From the IMG/VR virus record IMGVR_UViG_3300030107_004359, positions 1 through 48,290 of that record: a DNA stretch of 48,290 nucleotides; one strand, written 5' to 3'. The position numbers and the translations under genes are program-made. This DNA comes from a virus. The notes below the pieces were generated by a model. The model did not search any database and had not been told where the DNA came from. It saw nothing but the letters and a program-made list of their open reading frames with translations. Positions 6,094-14,630 of the stretch are shown here, piece after piece (the first letter of the stretch is position 1; every line of letters begins with the position of its first letter).

Positions 6094-7931
6094 CCTTTGG
6101 CCTCACTCCAATTGAAGCCAACGCCGCCATCAGCACCAAATTTCACTGAGTCACCAAAGACTTCTTTACCTGCCTCAGACATAAGTTTCTCCATAGTTTT
6201 CAGTACTTTTATTGAACGTAAAACAGAGCATTCGACGACAATCTCATCGTGAACCTGTAGTACTAGACGGGCTTTAGGATCTATCTTTGGTAGCTCTCTA
6301 ACAATTGAATTCATTGCTATCTTTACCACCGAGGCGCATGATCCTTGTACCTCATTGTTTCCATAGGTTGTGAACTTTGCTGATTTACCAGGTAAAAAGC
6401 GACGGCGTAGGTCAACCATCCGCACTGGTTCACCTCGTCTAACCTTTTCTTTATTTCTTTGATGCCATTGGCCGATTTCTGGATAAATTTTGTGCCAAGC
6501 ATTTAAAAATTCCTCCGCTTCTTTGTTTGAGATAATTTTTCCTAGACCAAGGAAGTATTTAACTAACCCCTGAACACCTGCGCCATACAAGGCTCCAAAG
6601 TTGGTTCCCTTAGCATTTTGCCGTTGTTCTTTGGTTACTTCGTCTAACTCACACTCGTACATTAAAGATGCAGTTAGCTTGTGAAGATCTTCACCGTTAT
6701 TAATTGCATTCTTCATACGAGGTACATTTGCTATGCGATCACATGCAGCTCCACCTAATTCCATTGTTTCAAAGTCAGCCACAACAAAAGCTAAACCTTC
6801 TTCCGGTATAAATAAACTTCTAATAGCCTTATCTCTAGGGACATTTTGTAAGTTTGGAGTACTACAGCTTAGTCTTCCTGTAGCTGTACCTGATTGAAAG
6901 AAACGAGGGTGAATCCTATCGGTTTCTATATCTACGTGTTTCCGCAAACTTACACACATCTGCAATAACTTATCTTTAACTTTCCAATCTAAGTAGGTTC
7001 TTACAATTGAAAATTCTCTGAATTGCGTTAATAAGTTTTGATCGAGACTAGGCTTACCATCCATATCTCTAGGATCAATACCTAAAGAGTTGAAGTGCTT
7101 TAGAACTTGTCTAGGAGAGCGAGGGTTAAATCCGGCGGGTATATATGTGTTATTTCTTTTGTATCCAACATGGGTCTTGTTTAAATTCAGCTCGCCATTT
7201 TGTAACAAGGGTAAACCTTCTAAGTTGTTATTAAGCAGTTCCCCATGTAACTCTTCTACAAACCTCCTTTGATAAGACTTACCAACTTCTTTAAGCTCTT
7301 CGATTAACCCATCAGTTTTTTCTGCGTCTATCTTTATCCCGCTAGACTCCATCTGAATTATTGCAGGGACAGTCATCTTTTCAATTTCATACACAATTTC
7401 TAAGTCGTCTTCAATAATTTGACCGATCATGTCCCAGTAGACACGCCAAGTAAATCGAACATCATTCATTGCATATTCAAGATCTTCCTTATTTAATTCT
7501 GCGTTCATCCAATCCTGCGATTGCAATGTTTTATCTACAATTTCTCCTAATCTTCGCTTTACTACATCTGCAAGAGAATGACCAACATTAAGTTTTCCGT
7601 TATATATTTGATGACTCATTAACTGAGTACATTCAAAGTTATTAGGTGGTAAATGAATACCACAATTACCTAATACTCTTACGTCAAAAGAGGCATTATG
7701 AAATATAAACTTATTCTCAGGTTTTTCCATCCATTGTTTTAACTTAGTCCAATCATCATCACTTGCCTTCTTTAAGTCAATACTAAACTCATGTTTATCG
7801 TTATGGAACTGAATAAGACGAATATTCTTTCTACCTTTAAAAGCATCAGGAATAAATGCTGTTTCTGTATCACAAGCACAACAGTTTCCTATCTTTTCAA
7901 TATCAGCCTTAAAAGTATTACTTAAGATCAT
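6090..7931 (-). CDS. polA: Family A DNA polymerase (Pol I-like, with 3'-5' exonuclease)
   Basis: A 613-residue replicative polymerase. The N-terminal 3'-5' exonuclease has Exo I (DTET; Asp21, Glu23), Exo II (FHNASFD) and Exo III (YAMNDVRF) motifs. The polymerase part shows the template-contact segment TATGRLSCSTPNLQNVPRD, motif A (VVADFETMELGGAA), motif B (RQNAKGTNFGALYG) and motif C (LQVHDEIVVE). The residue equivalent to E. coli Phe762 is Phe. There is no 5' nuclease domain, as in T7-like and other phage family A enzymes. It is the largest gene of the leftward early operon and overlaps its upstream neighbour by 14 nt. It probably works with the primase-helicase encoded at 10310, across the divergent control region. 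Confidence 0.97.
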   Translation of the reverse strand: MILSNTFKADIEKIGNCCACDTETAFIPDAFKGRKNIRLIQFHNDKHEFSIDLKKASDDDWTKLKQWMEKPENKFIFHNASFDVRVLGNCGIHLPPNNFECTQLMSHQIYNGKLNVGHSLADVVKRRLGEIVDKTLQSQDWMNAELNKEDLEYAMNDVRFTWRVYWDMIGQIIEDDLEIVYEIEKMTVPAIIQMESSGIKIDAEKTDGLIEELKEVGKSYQRRFVEELHGELLNNNLEGLPLLQNGELNLNKTHVGYKRNNTYIPAGFNPRSPRQVLKHFNSLGIDPRDMDGKPSLDQNLLTQFREFSIVRTYLDWKVKDKLLQMCVSLRKHVDIETDRIHPRFFQSGTATGRLSCSTPNLQNVPRDKAIRSLFIPEEGLAFVVADFETMELGGAACDRIANVPRMKNAINNGEDLHKLTASLMYECELDEVTKEQRQNAKGTNFGALYGAGVQGLVKYFLGLGKIISNKEAEEFLNAWHKIYPEIGQWHQRNKEKVRRGEPVRMVDLRRRFLPGKSAKFTTYGNNEVQGSCASVVKIAMNSIVRELPKIDPKARLVLQVHDEIVVECSVLRSIKVLKTMEKLMSEAGKEVFGDSVKFGADGGVGFNWSEAKG

Positions 7932-8166
7932 ATTTAATCCTCCTTTCTCTAGCTAGGGTCTTGATCATACCGAGTTCATAAAATACACTGCATATAAATT
8001 TAAGCTCTCTATAAGTTTCTCTCTCACTTAATCTTGCTTTAGCTTCTGCCATAATATAATCAAGTTCATCTTGTGAAAGATTGTCTAGTTCATTCAGCTT
8101 TATTTCTCTTTGTAATAGATAACTTTTAAGATAAACTTCATCGGGGTCTAAGTGATGGTGGCTCAT
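7918..8166 (-). CDS. Hypothetical helical protein upstream of polA
   Basis: An 82-residue protein, rich in charged and leucine residues and probably all helical. Its last 14 nt overlap the polymerase start in another frame, and its own start overlaps the upstream gene by 4 nt. This tight packing supports real translation. No domain is recognised. It may be a small accessory factor for replication. Confidence 0.6.
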   Translation of the reverse strand: MSHHHLDPDEVYLKSYLLQREIKLNELDNLSQDELDYIMAEAKARLSERETYRELKFICSVFYELGMIKTLARERRIKYDLK

Positions 8167-8387
8167 AGTTCTTTTTTCCAGAGAATAACATTTGCTGTCG
8201 GGTTGTTTAATTTAGCTTTTTGTTTAGCCTCTTCTTTGCTATATCCCCAATAATTCAAATAACGTCCTTTTTTATAAGGTTCAGCTATGTAATACTGATG
8301 TAATTTACGAACGGGAGGAGAATTTTCCTCGCTCATATAAGGTAAATAAGAAGTCATTGGATTAAAGTAATTTTTCAAAATCGGCAC
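8163..8387 (-). CDS. Hypothetical protein
   Basis: A 74-residue frame. ATG at 8387 overlaps the upstream gene by 26 nt; two later ATGs (8357 and 8336) would give shorter products, so the start is uncertain. The C-terminal 50 residues are Tyr- and Lys-rich (QYYIAEPYKKGRYLNYWGY, then EEAKQKAK) and end in a short strand (VILWKK). The pattern looks like a small alpha/beta domain, with no recognised family. Confidence 0.55.
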   Translation of the reverse strand: MPILKNYFNPMTSYLPYMSEENSPPVRKLHQYYIAEPYKKGRYLNYWGYSKEEAKQKAKLNNPTANVILWKKEL

Positions 8388-8778
8388 GAATTTTTGCTAG
8401 ATCTTTAGCTTCTGCACACTCTTCAACGCTGCTAATAGTAAGCTTTAAAATATCCGTAGCAATAGGATCAAAGTCACCATCAATAGTGGATAAAATAGTG
8501 TGTACTTCCTCTAAAAGTCTTAAATCACCCTCAATTGCAGCTAAGTTTTTGTAGTACTGAGCAATAGTTAAAGTTAAATTGGGATCTTGTCTATTGGTTT
8601 CAAGTACTGTTTGAAGTTCGATGTATTGTCCTGAGATAATTCCTTGATGATGCAGGATAAAAGCCTCCATAAAAAGTAATATTTTTTCTTTTAGGTGTGA
8701 AGGTCGGTAAGCAAATGCGGCTTTTTTAGCTTCTTTAAACCGTGAACCCGAAAAACTGCTAGGCATTAAGATCTCCAA
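8362..8778 (-). CDS. Hypothetical helical protein
   Basis: A 138-residue, mostly helical protein with few glycines and many Glu/Leu/Ile. The first 35 residues are basic and aromatic (SGSRFKEAKKAAFAYRPSHLKEK). No known domain is seen. It lies in the leftward replication operon upstream of polA. A possible in-frame second ATG (MPSS) four codons in could be the true start. Confidence 0.6.
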   Translation of the reverse strand: MEILMPSSFSGSRFKEAKKAAFAYRPSHLKEKILLFMEAFILHHQGIISGQYIELQTVLETNRQDPNLTLTIAQYYKNLAAIEGDLRLLEEVHTILSTIDGDFDPIATDILKLTISSVEECAEAKDLAKIRADFEKLL

Positions 8779-8812
8779 TAAATGAACTTTTTATATAAAT
8801 CAACAAAAACTT

Positions 8813-9046
8813 TTAAAGTCTTAGTTGATCTAGCAACCAATCTTGTTTTGGTGTTACTGCCCTACATCGAGGACAAGCTTTAGAAGAGAAGGAAAAGGTA
8901 TATGCTCTATGAGTTAAAAAACAAATTGGGCATTTAAGAAGTTTCCCTTTAAAACTTGGTCTATCGTTATGTGTAAGAAGTTGATAATGCTGAGTTAAGC
9001 GAGCACGACCTTTTCTAACCGATAGGTGTTTAAAAGATTCAATCAT
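8813..9046 (-). CDS. Small zinc-ribbon protein
   Basis: The open frame extends to 9133, but an ATG at 9046 overlaps the stop of an unlisted small gene upstream (ATGATTGA, 8 nt). It gives a 77-residue protein with a basic N-terminus. Two CxxC pairs (CPIC and CPRC), about 19 residues apart, form a zinc ribbon near the C-terminus. Nucleic-acid binding is likely from the fold and the basic charge; the specific role is unknown. The longer frame's first 29 residues read against the upstream gene in another frame, so I consider them non-coding. Confidence 0.6.
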   Translation of the reverse strand: MIESFKHLSVRKGRARLTQHYQLLTHNDRPSFKGKLLKCPICFLTHRAYTFSFSSKACPRCRAVTPKQDWLLDQLRL

Positions 9047-9215
9047 TGGGAGGTTTATTTTTAAGGTTTGCCCAATCGAGAGTTTGAGTTTCGATAACCT
9101 CATCAAGCATTTGATCTGCAGTTGAGCTATCAACCCCTAATAAAATCATTAATTTAGTTTTTATGTCTTGTTTACCTTGTAAGAAAGGAATCAAGATGTC
9201 ATTTAAAGCTTTCAT
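9039..9215 (-). CDS. Short hypothetical protein (58 aa), easily missed
   Basis: This frame starts at 9215 with an ATG that overlaps the upstream stop (TAATG) and ends at 9039 inside the next gene's start. The 58-residue product begins MKALNDILIPFLQGKQDIK and contains an acidic helix (STADQMLDEVIE). Start-stop overlaps on both sides make it part of the translationally coupled leftward operon. No family is recognised. Confidence 0.6.
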   Translation of the reverse strand: MKALNDILIPFLQGKQDIKTKLMILLGVDSSTADQMLDEVIETQTLDWANLKNKPPND

Positions 9216-9403
9216 TAAATGTGTAGTTGTTTTTGGACTTCAGCTAGTACATCAGGAGGTAAGCAACTGTCTTCAAATCTATTAGAAGAATCCTTGCAAA
9301 GTTTTACCGTCCCTGTGAGTTCACCTTTTCTTCTCCAGCAAACGGTATAAACGCAAAGGTCTTCATCTAAATTTACGGTTACTCGTTCAAGTGAAGGGAT
9401 CAA
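9215..9403 (-). CDS. Hypothetical small protein
   Basis: A 62-residue protein from a TTG start that overlaps the previous stop by 4 nt (TTGA). A beta-rich N-terminal part (VTVNLDEDLCVYTVCWRRKGELTGTVKL) is followed by a short helix (PPDVLAEVQKQL). Three Cys are spread through it. No family is recognised. Confidence 0.55.
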   Translation of the reverse strand: MIPSLERVTVNLDEDLCVYTVCWRRKGELTGTVKLCKDSSNRFEDSCLPPDVLAEVQKQLHI

Positions 9404-9627
9404 GGATCTGCACCTCTATTAGGTTCTTCGTATTCTTGAAAAATCCAAGAATCTGCTTTTTGAGCTTTTATCGCTTTATTTTCTTCTAAATAATCAATTA
9501 CAGCTTCTCTAATTAAAGTAGAGACACTACTACCTGTGCTTTTACTAACTTTTTTTAATTCTTTAAGGTGCTCTGGAGAGATACGAGTAGCACAAGTAAC
9601 TAACCAAGGCTTACCTGAGAAAGTCAT
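9400..9627 (-). CDS. Ribbon-helix-helix DNA-binding protein
   Basis: A 75-residue protein. Residues about 10-50 follow the CopG/RHH pattern: a strand (VTCATRISPEHL), helix A (KELKKVSKSTG), a turn and helix B (SVSTLIREAVIDYLEEN). The C-terminal tail is polar. It sits near the promoter-proximal end of the leftward operon, so it may autoregulate from the palindromic sites at 10146-10190; that target is inferred. It overlaps its neighbours by 4 nt on both sides. Confidence 0.75.
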   Translation of the reverse strand: MTFSGKPWLVTCATRISPEHLKELKKVSKSTGSSVSTLIREAVIDYLEENKAIKAQKADSWIFQEYEEPNRGADP

Positions 9628-9884
9628 TCAACTGCCTCCTTTTGAAAAGGCGCAGTCATATCAGTTATGCGGATAGTTCCTCTAACCCTTTTTTTAGAAG
9701 ATTGATAATTTATCAATCTTGTTAAATGATCGGAGTCTCGTATTAAAAAAGATTCTTGATAGCGTCCATTTTCCCCTTCACCGCCTGGATGGTTTTCATC
9801 TAATAAAACACTAACTCGTAAATCGTCTAAGGTTTTCTTAGATTTTTTTGTATTTATCAAGGAATTATCTTTATCATCCATCAC
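9624..9884 (-). CDS. Hypothetical protein
   Basis: An 86-residue protein with a lysine/aspartate-rich N-terminus and a beta-rich core (RVSVLLDEN, YQESFLIRD, VRGTIRITDM). It is second in the leftward operon with 4-nt overlaps at both ends. No domain is recognised. Confidence 0.55.
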   Translation of the reverse strand: MMDDKDNSLINTKKSKKTLDDLRVSVLLDENHPGGEGENGRYQESFLIRDSDHLTRLINYQSSKKRVRGTIRITDMTAPFQKEAVE

Positions 9885-10117
9885 GCCACCGCCTGAACTT
9901 GAATATCCCAGTCAGCTAAGGAAGCCCAAGATAAGTTAGATACCGGCTCTTCAAGCTTTCCTGTCTCTAAGTCATATTGTTGAATACTTGCGTAGACCTT
10001 TGTTGGGTCACTGGCATGAAAACAAAACCCAACAAGACGGAATTCTGCTCCATTTGTATTTGTTAAAAGAGCCCCTTTAAGAGTGTCTAGGCTTAACGTC
10101 GAAGAGTTTAAATTCAT
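9881..10117 (-). CDS. Hypothetical protein, first gene of the leftward early operon
   Basis: A 78-residue protein with beta-strand patterns (AEFRLVGFCFHASDPTKVYASIQQYDLETGKL), probably a small barrel or sandwich. No family is recognised. As the promoter-proximal gene it is probably transcribed first, from the divergent control region at 10118-10309. Confidence 0.55.
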   Translation of the reverse strand: MNLNSSTLSLDTLKGALLTNTNGAEFRLVGFCFHASDPTKVYASIQQYDLETGKLEEPVSNLSWASLADWDIQVQAVA

Positions 10118-10309
10118 TAGAAAACCTCAAATTGAATGCGATAGGAGGTGAGTTAAGGCTCACCTGAAATTAATATATAACTTATATAAGAACCTGTAAA
10201 CACATTGCAGTGAAAGGAGTTACAAGAAGTGCTTTTTTATACATGCCTTAAGTATGACCTAGCTTAGTTTAGCTGCCTCATATATATTCGGTAAACCTGT
10301 ATTTGATAG
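10118..10309. promoter_or_regulatory. Divergent early control region
   Basis: This 192-bp gap separates the two early operons. It holds a perfect inverted repeat AGGTGAG/CTCACCT (10146-10165, 6-bp spacer), a copy of AACTTATATAAG (10179-10190), a TGTAAACA element (10195-10202) and TATATATTC-like AT-rich DNA near 10281. The arrangement fits a bidirectional promoter with operators. No gene is seen in it. Confidence 0.6.
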
Positions 10310-12616
10310 ATGAAACAAGATATGGAGCAAGGAATAGAAGTTTTGACAGATCTAGGGCCATTAGAAGGTTTACCCGGAAACGCAAGATTTACACCAGTAC
10401 TAGGTAAGCAACCAATTACTAAGAGATGGAATGAAGATCCAAGTACTTGGCTAACTCAGGAGCAAGTTATAAAAGAGAGAAACTTAAACGATAGATGCAC
10501 TGGTATTGGATTATTAACAGGTCGTAAAACAGGTAATTTGGTATGGCTTGATTTTGATGGGGAATCAGAGGATGAGGAAACGGGGGAAATTAAATCAGCC
10601 GCATTAGATTTTGAATGGTTTACAGGTATGCCTTTATCAAGGCTACCAAAAAGCCCTATTTGCTTAAGTGGTAAACCCACAAGATTTAGAGCATTATTTA
10701 GAATGCCGGAATATGTAGGCGAGGAATTTAAAGGTATTTCAGTTGTAGGAAAATGTACCCCTACACACGCTTTTGAAATTTTATATGAAAAGGAAGGGGG
10801 TAAATGTTTTCATGCAGTAATTGAAGGACCACACCCAGATAATCCAAATTGGTTATATCACTGGAAAAAAGGTTATTCACCTTCAGACATACCGATACCA
10901 GACTTACCTTTTAAAGTTATTAATGGTATTTCTAGGCATATAACAAGGACTAAGTTAGAGCTGCTTAAACAAGACGAGGAAAGAGGAGAGGTTAATAAAG
11001 ATAAACCAAGAACTATGGATTTATTAGACCCAGGCAAGCAAAGAAAGCTAGTTAAAGAGATGATGGAATATTGGCCGTACCGTTGGGAACCAGGAGGTAA
11101 TTACCATGAAATTGCAGGTATTTTATTAAGTTTATGGCGTGGGATTAACGATCCACAGACATTTAAGTTATGGATTATTGGATCTAGTTGGGATAAGAAA
11201 AACGATTGGACAGGAGAAAGGGGAGCGCAACGAGTACCAGGCGGTGATCCTCTTAAATGGATACAGTCACTACTTAAATCTAAAACTGAAGGTAAGAAAA
11301 TAGGACCGTGGGGATGTGCTTTTGATTCTGCTATTAAGGGAGGTTGGCAAGTACCAGAATGGTGCTTACCTCCAAGAGAGATAGGCGATCCGCAGGATTT
11401 ATTGAAACAAACTGCTATAACTACGACTAAACTAGGCGAAACATTAAAGAAGATTGATGAGGCAGATGTATCTAGTACTCAAAGATTGTTAGCGATGCAG
11501 GGATTAAGAAAGGATTTAGGGATAAATAAGGCTGAATTAGCAGAGGTAATAACCGCGTTACAAGAGGAGCTACATGACAATTCAGGATCTACATCATTTG
11601 AAGATGTAATGAAGAGTACGGTAGTTACTGAGCCATTAGTTGAGAGACTTATACCAGTTGGATGCGTTTGTTTATTAGCGGCGGAAGGTGGTACAGGTAA
11701 GACCTCAATGATGTATAGATTAAGCGAGGCCGTAAGTAGCGGTAAGCCTTTTGCTGGAGCTTTCAAAGTACCTAAAGCACAACCTGTGTTAATGGTTCAG
11801 AAGGATGAAAGCCAAGTTAATGCTTTAGTGAAGTGGAGAAGGATGGAATTAAAACCGGGCAAAGGTATGTTTCATGTTCGGTGGAACTTCCATGTAGGTA
11901 TGCTTCCTGAGTTAAGGAAATGGATTATAGAAAGCAAAGCTAAGTTGGTATTGTTAGATAGTTTGGGTACTTTGTTAGGCGGTGGTGGAGCAAGTCTTAA
12001 CGATGCAGAGATTGGTTTGTTATATATGTATCACCTGAATAAGATTGCTTCAGATTTAGGGGTAAGTATTGTTATTACCCACCATTTAAAGAAAGAGAAC
12101 GGTGTTGGTAGAGATGGACAACCCAGAGCGAGAGTAGTAACTAAGAACTCATTGTATGGCAGTGCTTATTTAGTAAACGGTGCAAGTCAATGTTGGGGTT
12201 TATATAAGGAAGCTAGACCTGAGTTTGGTGCGGAGAATGATGATAGTACCACTTTAATATTGAAGGTTTTAAAGGATAGGAGTGGTATTACTGAAGATGG
12301 AGATAAGTTTGAATTACGAGGTAATGCAGATGATTACTCATTTGAATTAATTAAACATAACGAAAGTGAACAACCTATAGAGGAGTTAGATACGTTAAAG
12401 CAGAAATTACATAAGGTATTAGGTAAGTATAAGAGTCCTGAGACAGCTATTACTAAGGAATTGCTACATGCATCAGAGGGTATAAGTAAGTACAGCAATA
12501 AAGCAATGGTTAAAGAGTTAAGAGCATTAGTTGATCGTAGAGAAGTAACAGGAGTTGTAAGGATACCTATTAAAGGTAAGGGACAAAGTAAGTATGCATA
12601 TTATCGAATTAAGTAG
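10310..12616 (+). CDS. Primase-helicase (prim-pol-like N-terminus, RecA/AAA-type helicase C-terminus)
   Basis: A 768-residue protein. The N-terminal ~210 residues resemble a bifunctional primase-polymerase: TGIGLLTGRKTGNLVWLDFDGE with an acidic active-site candidate (DFD), and later FRALFRMPE. The middle (about 240-350) resembles the helical extension of such proteins. Residues about 455-620 form a RepA/RecA-like ATPase with Walker A (EGGTGKTS, near 460), Walker B (LVLLDSLGT, near 547) and a sensor-like IVITHH. A winged-helix-like C-terminus (ELLHASEG...VVRIPIKGKGQSKYAYYRI) ends it. It probably primes and unwinds phage DNA for the polymerase at 6090-7931. Iteron-like repeats follow the gene directly. 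Confidence 0.85.
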   Translation: MKQDMEQGIEVLTDLGPLEGLPGNARFTPVLGKQPITKRWNEDPSTWLTQEQVIKERNLNDRCTGIGLLTGRKTGNLVWLDFDGESEDEETGEIKSAALDFEWFTGMPLSRLPKSPICLSGKPTRFRALFRMPEYVGEEFKGISVVGKCTPTHAFEILYEKEGGKCFHAVIEGPHPDNPNWLYHWKKGYSPSDIPIPDLPFKVINGISRHITRTKLELLKQDEERGEVNKDKPRTMDLLDPGKQRKLVKEMMEYWPYRWEPGGNYHEIAGILLSLWRGINDPQTFKLWIIGSSWDKKNDWTGERGAQRVPGGDPLKWIQSLLKSKTEGKKIGPWGCAFDSAIKGGWQVPEWCLPPREIGDPQDLLKQTAITTTKLGETLKKIDEADVSSTQRLLAMQGLRKDLGINKAELAEVITALQEELHDNSGSTSFEDVMKSTVVTEPLVERLIPVGCVCLLAAEGGTGKTSMMYRLSEAVSSGKPFAGAFKVPKAQPVLMVQKDESQVNALVKWRRMELKPGKGMFHVRWNFHVGMLPELRKWIIESKAKLVLLDSLGTLLGGGGASLNDAEIGLLYMYHLNKIASDLGVSIVITHHLKKENGVGRDGQPRARVVTKNSLYGSAYLVNGASQCWGLYKEARPEFGAENDDSTTLILKVLKDRSGITEDGDKFELRGNADDYSFELIKHNESEQPIEELDTLKQKLHKVLGKYKSPETAITKELLHASEGISKYSNKAMVKELRALVDRREVTGVVRIPIKGKGQSKYAYYRIK

Positions 12617-12931
12617 GGGGGTGGTCAGTAGTTAGTAGTTCATAAGAGGTATTGATTGTTGTAATCCCTTGGGGTGGAAGAGAATAGAGAGAATTTAGAG
12701 GAGTATCCAGTTTGTTTGAGGTGGATACTGCATGTTAGGTAAGTGGATACTGAAGTGGATACTCGTATATTTTCCTTGTAATCGGTTGGTATAACTAGGT
12801 TAATAGGTACTAAATAGTTCTATGAACTACTAAACTACTCACCCCTATTACTTTTATTTATATAAATTATCTTGAAGTAGTAAGTTAACGCTGCTAAGTT
12901 AAGCGTCCCAACTTATATAAGGTTTTAACTA
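12617..12931. other. Non-coding gap with iteron-like repeats; candidate replication origin or operator
   Basis: No convincing gene is seen here. GTGGATACT occurs at 12721-12729, 12743-12751 and 12755-12763, and the inverted form GAGTATCCA is at 12701-12709. A palindrome TAGTTC-TAT-GAACTA lies at 12815-12829. AT-rich DNA follows (12840-12880), then AGTAAGTTAACGC and CTAAGTTAAGCG boxes. AACTTATATAAG (12910-12921) stands 10 bp before the next ATG. Iterons beside an AT-rich stretch and the primase-helicase gene are typical of phage origins. Confidence 0.55.
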
Positions 12932-13627
12932 ATGCCAACAAATAAGGCAGCTAAAGCAAAACCACCAGGACAAAAACGCAATATTAGTGAAACTGTTGCT
13001 TTTGGTAGAGAACAAATGAGTAAAATAGCTAGACCTTTTTTTAATCAATGGTCACAACCAGCATTTTTAAAATTAGCTAGTTCTACATTTGGAGAACGAT
13101 GTATCCACAGTACACAAATTAAAGGATTTTCTGAAGGTACATTAAGGGATGCTAGTATGAAACCTGTAGTAGCATTAGGAGAATTAAACGAAGCTATAGC
13201 TAGAAGTCAAGGAATTAAATCAGTAGGTAATGGAATAAGATGCCCTGGAGCAATAAAAGAATTATGGCAAGATAAAGTTTATATGAGAGATAATAATGGT
13301 AAACCTATTGGAGCTGAGATAATGCTCTCTATATTTGCAGGTCTTATTGATTTAAAGATAGGAGAAACTAAGGAAATACCAGTATCAAAAGAAAAGTTAG
13401 TATCAAAAGCATTAGGAAAACATTTAAGGATGAGTTTACAAAGACAAGATTATGATTGGTTAGATCGAGTAAAGGAATTAAATAAGAAATGTCCTATAGC
13501 AGAAAATTTATTAATGGGAAAACCAGTTAAAGGAACACAGATAGTAAATCAGTTTAATAAGATAGCAAATATCAGTAAAGAATCAGCGGAAGACCTATGG
13601 CAATTAATTGTCACACCTATGCTATAA
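12932..13627 (+). CDS. Hypothetical protein of the replication/recombination block
   Basis: A 231-residue protein with a basic, disordered N-terminus (AAKAKPPGQKRN) and an alpha-rich remainder, including KEKLVSKALGKHLRMSLQRQDYDWLDRVKELNKKCP. It has three scattered Cys and no recognised domain. AACTTATATAAG ends 10 bp before its ATG. It is co-directional with the primase-helicase, the ssDNA-binding candidate and the exonuclease, so a role in DNA metabolism is plausible but unproven. Confidence 0.6.
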   Translation: MPTNKAAKAKPPGQKRNISETVAFGREQMSKIARPFFNQWSQPAFLKLASSTFGERCIHSTQIKGFSEGTLRDASMKPVVALGELNEAIARSQGIKSVGNGIRCPGAIKELWQDKVYMRDNNGKPIGAEIMLSIFAGLIDLKIGETKEIPVSKEKLVSKALGKHLRMSLQRQDYDWLDRVKELNKKCPIAENLLMGKPVKGTQIVNQFNKIANISKESAEDLWQLIVTPML

Positions 13628-13654
13628 GAGTTATATAAGGTATAAAGTATAAAG

Positions 13655-13924
13655 ATGAAATATACAAGTTATAAACCAGCTCATAATAAGTATGAAATAG
13701 ATCCAGCGAGACCAACTATGCCTAAGACTATATTTGGTGAAAAACATATAACATCCACAAGTCTTTCAGAAGATGGATGGGATATAGCAGGGAGATTAGC
13801 TAAATTATTAAATACCAGTAAGAGTAATGTAATAGAACTATGTTTGAGATATTTTGAAAATGATAAAGAAGAGTTAATATATTACAAGAATAGATATTTA
13901 AAAATACATCAGAAGCAATCCTAA
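13655..13924 (+). CDS. Possible ribbon-helix-helix protein
   Basis: An 89-residue protein. Its N-terminal 30 residues are polar and carry a P-A-R-P-T-M-P-K stretch. The central part (HITSTSLSEDGWDIAGRLAKLLNTSKSNVIELCLRYF) has a strand, helix, turn, helix order like RHH/CopG domains, and a charged helix closes it. It is preceded by a TTATATAAGG box and followed by AACTTATTTAAGTT (13923-13936). It could regulate the early block through these palindromes. The fold assignment is from pattern only. Confidence 0.55.
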   Translation: MKYTSYKPAHNKYEIDPARPTMPKTIFGEKHITSTSLSEDGWDIAGRLAKLLNTSKSNVIELCLRYFENDKEELIYYKNRYLKIHQKQS

Positions 13925-13997
13925 CTTATTTAAGTTTACATGTTTTATATAAGTAGCTAGGATAAGGAAGTCACACAACCTATAGGTTACTCGACTC

Positions 13998-14600
13998 ATG
14001 GCCTTATTATCCAAGTCAATTGAAGAAGCTTTTAAAGCTAGTAAAGAAGCTGCTGCATCTGGAGGTAGTTCAAACTATCTTAATACAAAAGAAATTAACG
14101 ATGAAAGTACAGTCATTACTCTTTTAGGAGATGAAGAGCACGTTCTAATGAGATATATTGTTTGGACAGACGAGCGTAAACCTATGAAGTTTACTGAGAA
14201 ACCTAGTAAAGAAGAGATTAAAGAAAGAGCAGAGGAAGAGGGACTAACAATTAAAGGGAAAGCAGTAGCAAATCAACTATGTGCTTTTACAGTATGGAAT
14301 TATAATGAAAGTAAAGTACAAGTATTTGAATTTTCACAGAAAGGTATAGTTAATCCAATAATGGATTTTTTAACTGATGAGGAAGGTAAAAAGACACCAC
14401 ATTTATTTGATTTAAGACTAAAAGCGCATCGTGGTAAGGATGATAAGGATGTTACCTATTCTGTTTTAATAGTACCAGGCAAGCGTATGAAAGAGAAAGT
14501 AAATAAAGAAGTTGCAGCGGCTTTTGATGAAGTATTAGAAGCGGGATACGACATCACTGCATTAATTGATAATGGAGATCCATTTTCACCGGAAGGATAG
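13998..14600 (+). CDS. Putative single-stranded DNA-binding protein
   Basis: A 200-residue protein. A flexible N-terminus is followed by an OB-fold-like core with VLMRYIVWTDERKPMKF and ANQLCAFTVWNYNESKVQVFEFSQKGIVNPI, then DLRLKAHRGKDDKDVTYSVLIVPGK and an acidic C-terminal helix and tail (DNGDPFSPEG). The alternation of strands, the conserved aromatic/basic residues and the position immediately before a PD-(D/E)XK exonuclease match phage SSB-type proteins. This is inference from pattern and context; no fully diagnostic motif is present. Confidence 0.6.
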   Translation: MALLSKSIEEAFKASKEAAASGGSSNYLNTKEINDESTVITLLGDEEHVLMRYIVWTDERKPMKFTEKPSKEEIKERAEEEGLTIKGKAVANQLCAFTVWNYNESKVQVFEFSQKGIVNPIMDFLTDEEGKKTPHLFDLRLKAHRGKDDKDVTYSVLIVPGKRMKEKVNKEVAAAFDEVLEAGYDITALIDNGDPFSPEG

Positions 14601-14609
14601 AATATAATT

Positions 14610-14621
14610 AACTTATATAAG
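14610..14621. promoter_or_regulatory. Palindrome AACTTATATAAG before the exonuclease gene
   Basis: An exact copy of the dispersed 12-mer, ending 9 bp before the exonuclease ATG and followed by a further ATAAGTT half-site. There is no Shine-Dalgarno sequence between it and the start. Confidence 0.6.
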
Positions 14622-14630
14622 ATAAGTTAA

